Source of the DNA: Lewinellaceae bacterium
GTDB lineage: Bacteria; Bacteroidota; Bacteroidia; Chitinophagales; Saprospiraceae
Assembly (NCBI GenBank): GCA_020636325.1
Contig: JACJYC010000009.1
Span: forward strand, 185,388-249,387
DNA: 64,000 nucleotides
Direction of reading: 5' to 3'
This document shows positions 7,965 to 16,865 of this stretch, in pieces. The notes below the pieces were generated by a model that was not told the origin of the DNA, searched no databases, and saw only the letters and a program-made list of their open reading frames with translations. How positions within the stretch are numbered: position 1 is the stretch's first letter; each line of letters begins with the position of its first letter. Both the position numbers and the translations under genes were made by a program.

Positions 7965-10583
7965 TCAATTCATCATATCGCTGCCCTGGCTGGAGGTAGA
8001 CATGTTCTTGCGTTTGAACAAGGTGGCGTCCATTTTGCCGAAGCGGTACGAGAAGTTCAGGCGAACCGTTTGGGGGTCGCGTACCCGCCAGGTATCCTGG
8101 ATGAAGATATCGGATGCGGTGTATGTGCCTGAACGACGGGTGCGGAAGATATCCTGGATGTTGAGCGTCAGGGAGGCTTTGCGGTTGAAGAGGTCTTTCT
8201 TCAGCGCGGCATCCACAAACCAGTTGTCCAGCGTATAGCCTTGCGCCGTATTGGTGGGGCCGCCGTGCCATTGGAAACGGTCGCTCGAAACCGGCGTAAA
8301 CCCGGCCCGGCTGCGGTACTCACCCGAGAGCTGGAGGCTGAAGGAAGCCGGCAGTTTGATCTGGATATTTTCCTTGACAAACCAGCTGACGCGTTCGTTG
8401 ACCAGTCCGTTCTCTACGTTGGAGGCATCCACCTTGGAATTGTAGAGGTTGAAGTTGGTGGTCAGGTCGACCTTGTCGGCGATGTTGTTTTTCAGGGTGA
8501 CTTCCGCGCCGTAGGCGATGCTGTTCTGTGAGTTGGTATAGCTGGCAACGACCACCGTCCGGTCCAGATCCGGGTTGTATTCCGTAAACTGGTAGCGGGT
8601 GATGAGATCGGTTGCCTGTTTGTAGTAAACGGATACCAGCAGGTTGTGGCCTTTGGCGAAAATATTCTGATAGGACAGTTCGAACGAGTTGGTGAACTCA
8701 GGTCTCAGGTCCGGGTTGCCGCGTTGCAGGTTCAGCGAATCCGAAAAATCGGTGAACGGCATCAGCTGGAAGAAATTCGGCCGGTTGATGCGGCGGGTAT
8801 AGGAGAACTGAATGTTGTCTTCGTCATTCAGTTTACGTGTAATAAATAAACTGGGGAACAGACTAAGCGGGTAGTCGTTTTTGAACTTTGAACCAGAATC
8901 CGGCAGTTCGCCTGTATATCTGCTGCTTTCGGCCCGAAGCCCCACCTGGTAGCCCCAGTTGGTGAATTGGTGGCTAAGGGAGGCGTAGGCGGCGTAAACC
9001 TGGTCGACAAACTCATAGTGATCGGCAAAGGAAGGCAGGGCTACCCATTGCTCGTCATCCGGGTTATAGATCAGGCTGGTATTGTCGTTGTTGTTGGTCC
9101 GGAAGGAGGCCCGTACGCCGGTTTCGAGTTTGATGTGCTCGGAAATGGGGTTGACGTAATCCGACTGGATGGTCATGAAATTGCCGTAGCCGTTGCCGAT
9201 CTGGCGCTGGAGGCTTTCATAACCGGATTCGAGGTAGCGGGTGTTGAAGCTGCCTTCTCCTTCGAAGCGGACCTGGTTGTAGTTGAGGTCGGCGGTCCAT
9301 TCGTGTCCGGATTTGGGGAAGAGGTGTTTGAACAGTACGGAAGCGCCCATGTTGCGGAAGTTCCGGTCGTTGTTGGTGGTCCGGACGGCCTGGCTCGTCA
9401 CGGTACGATCCTGGAAAATGGAATCGGTGGTAATATTGAGTTCGTCTTCCGGCGAAAAGTGGCCCCGGTTGAGGCTGCCGGCGAAGGTAATGGTATTGCG
9501 GTTGTCCATGAACCAGTCGATACCGGCGCGCACGTTGGCGAAGTAGCCGCTCATCTGGTTGTCGGAAGTTTGCAGGACGTTGGTCAGCGGCTCGCCGAAG
9601 AGGTTTTGCCGGTCGGTTCTCGACTGGGAGATCCCCCGCATGCTGTTGAGGTTGGCGCTGACAAAGGCGTTGACCTTGCCTTGCCGCGCGTTGACGTCGC
9701 CGCCGAAGTTAAAGCCGCCGCGGGAAGTAACCCCTGTGCGGACGTTGCCGTTGTAGCCGATCCGGCGGTCTTTCTTCAGTACGATATTGACGATGCCGGA
9801 CTGGCCGCCGCTGGCGTCGTATTTGGCCGAAGGGTTGGTGATCACCTCGACGGATTCGATGGCGTCGGCTGCGATCTGATCCAGGGTGAGGGTAGAAGGC
9901 CGGCCGTCGATGAAGATCTGTGGCGAGCCGTTGCGCAGAGAGACGTTGCCGTCGAGGTCGACGGAGAGTGAGGGCACGTTTTTCAGGGCATCCTGGGCGG
10001 TACCGCCTGCAGCGGAGGCGTCTTTGTCCACCCGGTAAACTTTTTTATCCAGTGCGAGCGTCGTGGTAGCGGCTTCGGCGGTTACGGTCACGGTTTCGAG
10101 TACGGCAGAAGAGAGGATGAGCTTGATATTGCCCAGGTCCTTGTCCAATTTGGAAGCCATATTCTGAAAGTCCACTTTGCCGCCCTTTCCCGGAGGCTGG
10201 AGGCCGAAGGAAACCTTTTGTTCCATGTCGGCATAACCCAGGTAGGAGATCTTCAGGGTGAATTCGCCGAAAGCGGGCAGATTCTCCAGGCTGAAGTCGC
10301 CGTTGTCTTCCGTTACCTGGCCGGTGATCAGCGTTTCTTGCATGCTTTTCGACAAGGTGTCGAATTGCATCTTGTAGAGCGCTACGGAAGCGTAGGCAAC
10401 GCCTTTGTTGTTCTCGTCGACGACCTTGCCGTAAAAATGGCCGTTGTTCATTTGTGCACCGCCGCCGGTTCTCCCCATGCCGCCCGGAGGTTGGGCGCTC
10501 AAACCAAGGGTAAGGGAAACCAGTACGGTCAGGGTCAGAAAACGAAGAGCAGGTCGGGTGATAAGGCTAAAACTCTTTTTCAT
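7965..10583 (-). CDS. TonB-dependent receptor, outer-membrane beta-barrel family
   Basis: The 872-residue protein has a signal peptide (ending LGLSAQPP), a carboxypeptidase-regulatory-like beta-sandwich (HFYGKVVDENNKGVAYASVALY, about residues 50-130), a plug domain (DALKNVPSLSVDLDGNVSLR and VEVITNPSAKYDASGGQSG) and a 22-strand-type barrel with alternating aromatic residues. This combination is typical of the Bacteroidota outer-membrane family that takes up peptides, metals or glycans. No SusD partner gene is adjacent, so it is not a classic SusC/D pair. The Gly/Met-rich stretch after the signal (GGMGRTGGGAQM) is unusual and could bind metal, which is speculation. Confidence 0.9.
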   Translation of the reverse strand: MKKSFSLITRPALRFLTLTVLVSLTLGLSAQPPGGMGRTGGGAQMNNGHFYGKVVDENNKGVAYASVALYKMQFDTLSKSMQETLITGQVTEDNGDFSLENLPAFGEFTLKISYLGYADMEQKVSFGLQPPGKGGKVDFQNMASKLDKDLGNIKLILSSAVLETVTVTAEAATTTLALDKKVYRVDKDASAAGGTAQDALKNVPSLSVDLDGNVSLRNGSPQIFIDGRPSTLTLDQIAADAIESVEVITNPSAKYDASGGQSGIVNIVLKKDRRIGYNGNVRTGVTSRGGFNFGGDVNARQGKVNAFVSANLNSMRGISQSRTDRQNLFGEPLTNVLQTSDNQMSGYFANVRAGIDWFMDNRNTITFAGSLNRGHFSPEDELNITTDSIFQDRTVTSQAVRTTNNDRNFRNMGASVLFKHLFPKSGHEWTADLNYNQVRFEGEGSFNTRYLESGYESLQRQIGNGYGNFMTIQSDYVNPISEHIKLETGVRASFRTNNNDNTSLIYNPDDEQWVALPSFADHYEFVDQVYAAYASLSHQFTNWGYQVGLRAESSRYTGELPDSGSKFKNDYPLSLFPSLFITRKLNDEDNIQFSYTRRINRPNFFQLMPFTDFSDSLNLQRGNPDLRPEFTNSFELSYQNIFAKGHNLLVSVYYKQATDLITRYQFTEYNPDLDRTVVVASYTNSQNSIAYGAEVTLKNNIADKVDLTTNFNLYNSKVDASNVENGLVNERVSWFVKENIQIKLPASFSLQLSGEYRSRAGFTPVSSDRFQWHGGPTNTAQGYTLDNWFVDAALKKDLFNRKASLTLNIQDIFRTRRSGTYTASDIFIQDTWRVRDPQTVRLNFSYRFGKMDATLFKRKNMSTSSQGSDMMN

Positions 10584-10719
10584 TGCGTCAGAATGATTTA
10601 TTATCCGATTTTGAATTCTGCGGCAAAGGAACGGGTAAAATCCTTATTAAATGGAGGAGAGTAGACAACCCGGGCAAATGTGGGGATGAAAATCTGTTGT
10701 TTGTCGTCGGCTGTTGTGG

Positions 10720-10850
10720 GAGAGGGGGGGAGAGGGAGAGAGTGAGAGAGGGAGAGAGTGGGAGAGTGAGAGAGGTGGGAGAGTGAGAGAGGTGGGAGAG
10801 TGGGAGAGAGCCCGCCTTCGCCGGAGGCTACGGCGGATGAGAGGCGAGAT
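10720..10850. repeat. GA-rich tandem repeat followed by CTACGGCGG element
   Basis: Positions 10720-10812 consist of GGGAGAGTGAGAGAGGT-like units, and 10813-10845 carry CGCCGGAGGCTACGGCGGATG. The same order of the two repeats recurs in degenerate form at 40858-40930, inside the start of the PQQ-dehydrogenase gene, suggesting that they move or are copied together. Confidence 0.7.
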
Positions 10851-10925
10851 CCCCATTCACGGTTTGCCGTATTGGTGTTGGCTCCAGGCAAGATGACAAA
10901 CCGCGAATGGGGAATTTTATTTAAC

Positions 10926-11036
10926 GAGACTGTTCAAAACAGTGTTTTCGCGCCAAGACGCAAAGACGCAAAGATCTGATTTTCAGCAAGCTGCGCATGC
11001 TAAAAATCCGGTTGACACAAAATTCTGAACGGTCCC
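10926..11036 (+). mobile_element. MITE copy A (111 bp) with 8-bp target duplication
   Basis: The element begins GAGACTGTTCA and ends TGAACGGTCCC, giving imperfect 11-bp terminal inverted repeats (GRGACYGTTCA). It is flanked by the direct repeat TATTTAAC (10918-10925 and 11037-11044). Inside are CGCAAAGACGCAAAG and a stem-loop around AGCAAGCTGCGCATGCT. It encodes nothing, so movement would need a transposase elsewhere in the genome. Confidence 0.85.
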
Positions 11037-11044
11037 TATTTAAC

Positions 11045-11191
11045 CGCTGCCAGGTAAACTGACCCCCTCCTCCGCTGAAGCTACGGCCACCGGGCAACGA
11101 AGCTTTCGGCGAAGTTGCCGGGCGGAGACTGACCCCCTCCTTCGCTGAAGCTTCGGCGGGCGGAGACTGACAACTGACAACTGACAACTGA
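11045..11191. repeat. GC-rich dispersed repeats and CAACTGA tandem repeat
   Basis: Two partial copies of the GC-rich dispersed repeat (about 11072-11160) are followed by a heptanucleotide CAACTGA repeat (11166-11190) that stops five bases from the end of the MscS gene. No gene is seen. Confidence 0.7.
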
Positions 11192-11195
11192 TTAC

Positions 11196-12002
11196 TTATT
11201 TAACCATCTCCACCCGGGTATGCGGGTAAGCCACCTGGATGCCTGCTTCGGCAAAGGCTTTCTTGATGCTGCTGTAGGAATTGAAATAAACGTCCCAATA
11301 ACCTTCAGGCGTGGAATAGGGCCTGACGGCCAGCAGGATATTATTGGCGTCGAATTTTTCGATTTCAATGGTGGGCTCATCGGGGAGCAGGCCGGATACG
11401 TTGCTGAGGGCTTTCCGGATGATCCCTTTGATCTTGTCAAAATCTTCCTCATAGGGCATAGCTACATTGAGGTCGACCCGCAATTTGCCGTGGGTGGTCA
11501 GGTTGGTCATGATGCCGCTGGTGGCGATACCGTTGGGGATGATGACCTTTTTTCCGTCGAGGGATTCCAGGATGGTGTTGAACACCTGGATTTCACGGAC
11601 ATGGCCCAACTGCCCCTGCAGGCTGACCAGGTCGCCTACGCGGTAGGGTTTGAAGATCAGGATCATGATGCCGGAGGCAAAATGCCCCAGGGTGCCGGAA
11701 AACGCCGCGCCGATGGCGAGACCGGCGCCTGCAATCAGGGCGGCAAACGCGGTGATCTCAATGCCGACGATGCTGGCGGCGGAGAGGACAACCAGTACCT
11801 TCAGCACAACGGCAACAAGCGATCTGAGGAAGGGAACCACGTCTTTGTCCAATCCGGACCTGCTCATAGCCTTGCCGGCCATTTTGGAGATTCCTGAGGC
11901 GATCCAGAAACCGAGGAGCAGGACGAGTAACCCGGAAACGAGTTTCGGGGACCAGAGCAACAGGCTGTTAACAAGGTCTTTGATGCTTTCTGAAAGATCC
12001 AT
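11196..12002 (-). CDS. mscS: Small-conductance mechanosensitive channel, MscS family
   Basis: The 268-residue inner-membrane protein has three N-terminal transmembrane segments (about residues 17-38, 58-82 and 88-112). The third is the Gly/Ala-rich pore helix with IAGAGLAIGAAFSGTLGHFASG, close to the classical MscS TM3. The soluble MscS beta and alpha/beta domains follow (VGDLVSLQGQLGHVREI, VIIPNGIATSG). Length and layout match Escherichia coli MscS. It releases solutes under osmotic downshock. It appears monocistronic, followed by a CAACTGA repeat. Confidence 0.92.
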   Translation of the reverse strand: MDLSESIKDLVNSLLLWSPKLVSGLLVLLLGFWIASGISKMAGKAMSRSGLDKDVVPFLRSLVAVVLKVLVVLSAASIVGIEITAFAALIAGAGLAIGAAFSGTLGHFASGIMILIFKPYRVGDLVSLQGQLGHVREIQVFNTILESLDGKKVIIPNGIATSGIMTNLTTHGKLRVDLNVAMPYEEDFDKIKGIIRKALSNVSGLLPDEPTIEIEKFDANNILLAVRPYSTPEGYWDVYFNSYSSIKKAFAEAGIQVAYPHTRVEMVK

Positions 12003-12222
12003 TTTGAAGTGATTTTTGGTTTATAAGTGAATGGTATTTTGACTCCATCAAAGTTAACAAGTCACTGGATTGTCTCAGCAAAAAAGACCCGCGGCTGAAA
12101 AAAAGTATTATCAGGACTGCACGCGCTCAAAGCGACTGCGCCCGACCGGTATCCGGACAGGCGCAGCATAAGATCAATGAAAGGTTATTCGGGTATGGTA
12201 GTCTGGTTTGAAGGAGCGCGGT

Positions 12223-14346
12223 TTACCGTTTGATCACCAGCTTGCCGTTATCCAGTACTTTGTCACCGTCCAGTATGCGATAAAAGTATACACCGGCATT
12301 CAAATGACGGCGTTGAAAAAGGATGGTATTTCCGGTAAAGGACGCGGCATATACGGTCCGCCCCTGCTGGTCGTACAGGAAAAATACGCCGCTCCCGGCA
12401 TCGTGCCCGTCCCAGCTCAATGTAGCCGAATCAGTGACGGGATTGGGGGCAATGCGAAGATTGAAGGGCGCTTCTTCAACCGGTGCGAGGCTGGTGACCT
12501 GAAACAGATCTTCGCCGACTGTATGCCAGACGGTATTGGTCGTGATCGGTTCATTGAAATCAAAAAAGATATCGGCCATATTGCTGATATGGGTTCCATC
12601 CGGATTGCCGGGGTGTTGTGCCACCTTGAATTTGACAAATCCATGGGACGCCGGTTCATTGATGTTGCTGTCCGGCAACATAATGTTCTCAAAGTAAAAA
12701 CGGATCTTGCCGGCTTCCGACAGCTCCGTCCGGAATGGATGGCTGCCGGCGCCGGCACGGAATGTAGACGGGTCGAGCCATTCGCTGAGCTGATCCTCAA
12801 TCACGACATTGAACGCCGTATCGGTACCGGTATTCTGGAATCGGATCATGTATTCAATGTCCTCACCGGCGCTGATCAGGTGGTCTTCGCCCCGGCCGCT
12901 TGGAAAAGCCTGCTTGTCATTGGGGTCATACGAGCCGATCACTTCCTGACAGTCAATGGATATGTTCGGATCGGCATCATCCATGGAAAACTGGTTGACA
13001 ATCCCGGCTGTAAGCCCGCCGCAACCCTCCACAAAGGCAATGGGCGCACTCTGCCCCGGATGCCCCTGCGCCTGGTTCAGGAGAAAATGCCAGGTTGCGC
13101 CGTTGGCCGGATATTCGAAATCCTGGTGAGCGCCCGCTGCCAGTTCATCCAGGCTGCCTTGCATGAACATGACCACGTCCTCTACCACCAGATAAGGGGA
13201 AGGGGCGTCCAGGTCTCCGGTACCGATATTGGTCACCCTGAACCGGACTGTTCCGCCTGTTTCATCACAGTCGCCGGTCACCTGGAGGCTGGCGCCCGAC
13301 CAGCCGGACCCGGGTACTTCGCAATCGAAAGGGGTTATTTCGGCGCTGGCGCAAACGCTCTCGCCGAGTTGGAGGTCGCAGGCCGCCAGGACCGTTACCG
13401 TAAATGATCCGCACTGCCCTGCCGGGATCGGGCTGAGCGGAAAAATATAGTTGCCCCCTCCCTGATCCTGATAGGCGGCCGAAGCGCCCGTGACGGATAG
13501 CCCCTGGTCGAAATGGAGCAGGATTTGGGCTTCGGCTGTCTTGAAGGAAGAATAATTGCAGTAATTCACATAATAGGTGTTCGGGAAACAACGCCGTATC
13601 CTTGGAGTGCTCAGGTCGACGGTCAGAAAGGAGCAATCCCGCAGTTTTGCCGCAAAATTGACTTCGTTCAAACCGTCCGGCTGATTGCTTACGGTGTAGG
13701 TGGTGCTGCATCCGGAGCTGATTCCTGAAGGCAATAGAAGCGAAACTTCGAAATCAGCTGCCGTGCCCACCTCTGCATCCGGTATCAATACGGTATAAAA
13801 TCCGTTTGCCCCGGATACGGTTTCCCGGACCGAACCTGAATTGAGGTTCCGGACCCGGACTGTCCAACCTTCCGGGCCGCCGGATTCTTCTCCCGCATCC
13901 AACGTGCAATTTTGATCGGCATCAATAAATACCTGACCGGATACGACCGACGGCAATTTGTCTCCGACCTGGATGGTATTCCAGCAATAATTCCAGTTAC
14001 CGGATTCATCGCCGACCCACATGACCACGGCATATTCTCCCGGGACAGGCGGGATGGTTATGCTGGTCGTGCCGGGTGGGGTACCGGTAAAATCGGCCTG
14101 GAATTCGATCCGGAAGTCCATGTCTTCCAGGGTCGAACAGTTGTCAAACGAACCATCGTCAATGTCCTTCGGGTACAAGACGGCTCCGTTGACGGGATGG
14201 ACAAGGACGGTAAATTCAGCGTCACAAACCGCAACAGGTAATATGGTGTCGCTGTCGCAGCCCGGTTGGGCCCGCACCATGGAAGCGATCAAAATAAAAG
14301 CGGCGGCTATGGTCAGGTGTTTGTGAAAATGTAAGATCCGATTCAT
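12223..14346 (-). CDS. Large secreted T9SS protein with SdrD-B and DUF11-like domains
   Basis: The 707-residue protein has a signal peptide (ending ASMVRAQPG), an N-terminal immunoglobulin-like part, an SdrD-B-like domain (GQVFIDADQNCTLDAGEE), a conserved block starting SYDPNDKQAFPSG with a following DUF11/CARDB-like domain (IEYMIRFQNTGTDTAFNVVI), and a type A T9SS C-terminal domain (LRIAPNPVTDSATLSW to the end KLVIKR). It should be exported by the type IX system and attached to the surface. The ATG at 14346 is preferred over the frame start at 14391 because it leads straight into the signal peptide. Its ligand is unknown; the all-beta modules suggest an adhesin. Confidence 0.85.
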   Translation of the reverse strand: MNRILHFHKHLTIAAAFILIASMVRAQPGCDSDTILPVAVCDAEFTVLVHPVNGAVLYPKDIDDGSFDNCSTLEDMDFRIEFQADFTGTPPGTTSITIPPVPGEYAVVMWVGDESGNWNYCWNTIQVGDKLPSVVSGQVFIDADQNCTLDAGEESGGPEGWTVRVRNLNSGSVRETVSGANGFYTVLIPDAEVGTAADFEVSLLLPSGISSGCSTTYTVSNQPDGLNEVNFAAKLRDCSFLTVDLSTPRIRRCFPNTYYVNYCNYSSFKTAEAQILLHFDQGLSVTGASAAYQDQGGGNYIFPLSPIPAGQCGSFTVTVLAACDLQLGESVCASAEITPFDCEVPGSGWSGASLQVTGDCDETGGTVRFRVTNIGTGDLDAPSPYLVVEDVVMFMQGSLDELAAGAHQDFEYPANGATWHFLLNQAQGHPGQSAPIAFVEGCGGLTAGIVNQFSMDDADPNISIDCQEVIGSYDPNDKQAFPSGRGEDHLISAGEDIEYMIRFQNTGTDTAFNVVIEDQLSEWLDPSTFRAGAGSHPFRTELSEAGKIRFYFENIMLPDSNINEPASHGFVKFKVAQHPGNPDGTHISNMADIFFDFNEPITTNTVWHTVGEDLFQVTSLAPVEEAPFNLRIAPNPVTDSATLSWDGHDAGSGVFFLYDQQGRTVYAASFTGNTILFQRRHLNAGVYFYRILDGDKVLDNGKLVIKR

Positions 14347-14545
14347 ATTCCTTACTGTTATGAGATTAATAATTGCCTTGTATTCGAACACGCTACAAAA
14401 ATGAGGCGAGGGATGCGGGTTTACAAAAACAAAAATGTTATTTTGTAGAGTAAAAAAATGATGACTTTATGTATAAATAACTTTAAAATAGCATCCTGTA
14501 AATTCACTTATTGATAAAGAGATTGAATTCTTAATCAAATAGCCG

Positions 14546-15952
14546 ATGGAAACGCTCGAAGATACCCGATTGTGGCAGACCCTGGCCGCCCTTTCTGCCC
14601 GGGAATTGAACGCATTCAGGAAATTCCTGGACTCACCGTATTTCAACCAGCGGACGGATGTCATCGGTTTGCTGGAATCCGTTATGCGGCATATGCGGTC
14701 AAAAAAAAGGGTAACCCACAAGGGATTTTGGGAATCGGTTCATCCGGGGAAACCCTATGATAACCAACAATTGCGGCTGCTGATGAGCTACCTGCATAAG
14801 CTGGTCGGGCAGTTTCTGGCGGTAGAATCCCTGATGGCAAATGAAGCCGACTGCAGGCGAAGGGTGGTTGAGACATGGGGCAGAAAAGGGCAAACGGCCA
14901 TTCAGGCCCGGTCGATGGAAGAAGCTTTCCGGTACCTGGAACGGTCGCCCGTACGCAACGCTGATTATTATTTTGAAACTTATCTGCTGCACCAGGAGCA
15001 ATACCGGCAGGCATCGAGACAACGACCGGAAAAAGGCGCAGGCTCCCAATTGGTCGACCAATCCATCAATATTGCCTTTGCAGCCATGAAACTTCGTCAA
15101 ACCTGCCTTTTGCTGGCGCACGGCCAGGTTTATGATTGGGGATTTGTTCCGTCGATGCTCGAACCGATCGACGATTTCATACAAGTCAACAACCTGCTTG
15201 ACGAACCCTGCATCGGGATTTACTGGCACGGCATCCGGATGCTGCGTCACCCGGACGAAGAACGTTACTTTCAGGCTTTCAAGGCGCTGCTGCTGGCCTA
15301 CGGCGGGGTTTTCCCACCGGGTGAGGTGCAGGACCTATACCTGTTGGCCATCAATTACGGTGTCCGCAGGGTGAATGACGGCCAGCTATCTTATTTCCAC
15401 GATATCATGGATTTTTACCGGGACGGCCTTAAGCATGAATACCTCCTCCAGGACGGGCAACTGTCCCGGTTCACCTACCACAATATCGTATCGGTAGCCC
15501 TGCAGATCGACCAGGCGGACTGGGCGGAGGTTTTTATTCAGGAATGGACCTCCCGCATTGACCGCCGGTTCCGGGAACGGATGGAAAGCTTCAACCGGGC
15601 CAAGATTGCGTACTATCGCCGCCGTTATGATGAGGCTGTTTCGCTCCTGCAGCGATCAAATTACCATGACCCCTTGCTCAACCTGGGCGCAAGGACCCTG
15701 CTGTTGAAAATCTACTTCGAGCTGGAGGAATTTGACGCCCTGCAAAGCCATCTGGACGCCTTCCAGAACTACCTGCTTCGCAAACCCGAACTGGGTTACC
15801 ATCGCGCCAATTACCGGCACCTGATCCGGTATACCCGAAAATTGCTGGCTCTCCGGCCAAATGATGCGGCCGCCCGTCAATCGATGCGACAACACATTGA
15901 AGGTGAAAAGATCCTGACGGAAAAGGAATGGCTGCTGAAGTGCCTGGAATGA
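14546..15952 (+). CDS. Unrecognised all-helical cytosolic protein
   Basis: The 468-residue product has no signal peptide or membrane segment and is predicted almost entirely helical with TPR-like spacing. Its N-terminus has a characteristic phrase (ALSARELNAFRKFLDSPYFN), followed by HPGKPYDNQQLRLLMSYLHKL. I have the impression that this N-terminal phrase recurs in uncharacterised Saprospiria proteins, but cannot name a family. It is divergent from the T9SS protein and convergent with the membrane protein at 15969. No catalytic motif is visible; a scaffold role is possible but unproven. Confidence 0.75.
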   Translation: METLEDTRLWQTLAALSARELNAFRKFLDSPYFNQRTDVIGLLESVMRHMRSKKRVTHKGFWESVHPGKPYDNQQLRLLMSYLHKLVGQFLAVESLMANEADCRRRVVETWGRKGQTAIQARSMEEAFRYLERSPVRNADYYFETYLLHQEQYRQASRQRPEKGAGSQLVDQSINIAFAAMKLRQTCLLLAHGQVYDWGFVPSMLEPIDDFIQVNNLLDEPCIGIYWHGIRMLRHPDEERYFQAFKALLLAYGGVFPPGEVQDLYLLAINYGVRRVNDGQLSYFHDIMDFYRDGLKHEYLLQDGQLSRFTYHNIVSVALQIDQADWAEVFIQEWTSRIDRRFRERMESFNRAKIAYYRRRYDEAVSLLQRSNYHDPLLNLGARTLLLKIYFELEEFDALQSHLDAFQNYLLRKPELGYHRANYRHLIRYTRKLLALRPNDAAARQSMRQHIEGEKILTEKEWLLKCLE

Positions 15953-15968
15953 TCGATCCTGCGGCGGA

Positions 15969-16694
15969 TCAGGAAGAAGCCGCCGACACCTGCGAAACCG
16001 GTTTTTCCCGAACGATAATGGAAAAATAAGGGAATTGGTCCACCACGTAGGTCAGCAATGCATAGATGAACAGGTCGATTCCGAGCATTTCGAGCAATTC
16101 CTCGCAGGTGTACAGTAAGCAATAGACGGCGTTCTCCTCTCCGTGCTTTTCGATGTACCAGCCGCCAACGGATTCGAAGCCTATGGCGCCGGTCACATAG
16201 ATCGTTCCGGCAGCGATGAAGAGCCACATGACCTTTCGCGGAAGGCTCAGTAAAAAGCGGAGGTACAAAAAAGAGAAAACGATGAACAGCAGCCCGTATG
16301 GGATGATCCAGGCAAAATACAGGAATCCGGAGGTATGGAAATACCGGGCGGTTATGCCGATCAGGTGCTCGTGGATCTCGACAAATTCGTCGACCGACAG
16401 GAATAGGAAAATAAAGGACAAGCCGTACCAATAGCGGGGGCTATCACCTGTTTTCCGCTTGGAAAGCCCCACCAGGAAAAGGATCAGGGCCGAACTGAAG
16501 AGGAGGAGAACAGAGTAAAGGGTAGGTATCCCTTTCTCGTTGTTGAAATCGAAGAATTTCCGGATCAGCTCCCACCGGCCGTCGCCGCCGGTTTCAAGCC
16601 GGATAGTGTCCACAGTGATATTTGCGATCAGTAAAAACAGCGTTATCACTAGAAGCGTCAGCAACGCTTTCCACGGTATTATCTTGAAAGTCAT
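15969..16694 (-). CDS. Unknown six-TM membrane protein with conserved acidic/His motifs
   Basis: The 241-residue protein has about six hydrophobic segments (roughly residues 9-30, 58-76, 88-104, 124-146, 152-173 and 196-216). Between and inside them lie striking polar clusters: SVDEFVEIHEHL after segment 3, FESVGGWYIEKHGEE after segment 5, and EELLEMLGI at segment 6. The clustered Glu and His could form a membrane metal site or a proton path. I do not recognise a named family. It is encoded alone and its stop lies 17 bases from that of the helical protein on the opposite strand. Confidence 0.75.
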   Translation of the reverse strand: MTFKIIPWKALLTLLVITLFLLIANITVDTIRLETGGDGRWELIRKFFDFNNEKGIPTLYSVLLLFSSALILFLVGLSKRKTGDSPRYWYGLSFIFLFLSVDEFVEIHEHLIGITARYFHTSGFLYFAWIIPYGLLFIVFSFLYLRFLLSLPRKVMWLFIAAGTIYVTGAIGFESVGGWYIEKHGEENAVYCLLYTCEELLEMLGIDLFIYALLTYVVDQFPYFSIIVREKPVSQVSAASS

Positions 16695-16865
16695 CTCGGT
16701 TTATTTCCCTGCAATGGGAGCAATATCGGTCAAATAATAAATATTACAAAATTATTTATCTGATAATTTAAATTGTGATTGATGGAAGCCTTTATTTTTC
16801 AATTGTTTCAAAGAAAAAAAATATCTTTACGCAAGCACGCAGGATAGTGAAAAACCGATCATTTC

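Noticed and set aside
11226..11897. Plus-strand frame opposite the MscS gene
   Set aside because: Antisense to a gene with full-length family match; the product is low complexity without motifs.
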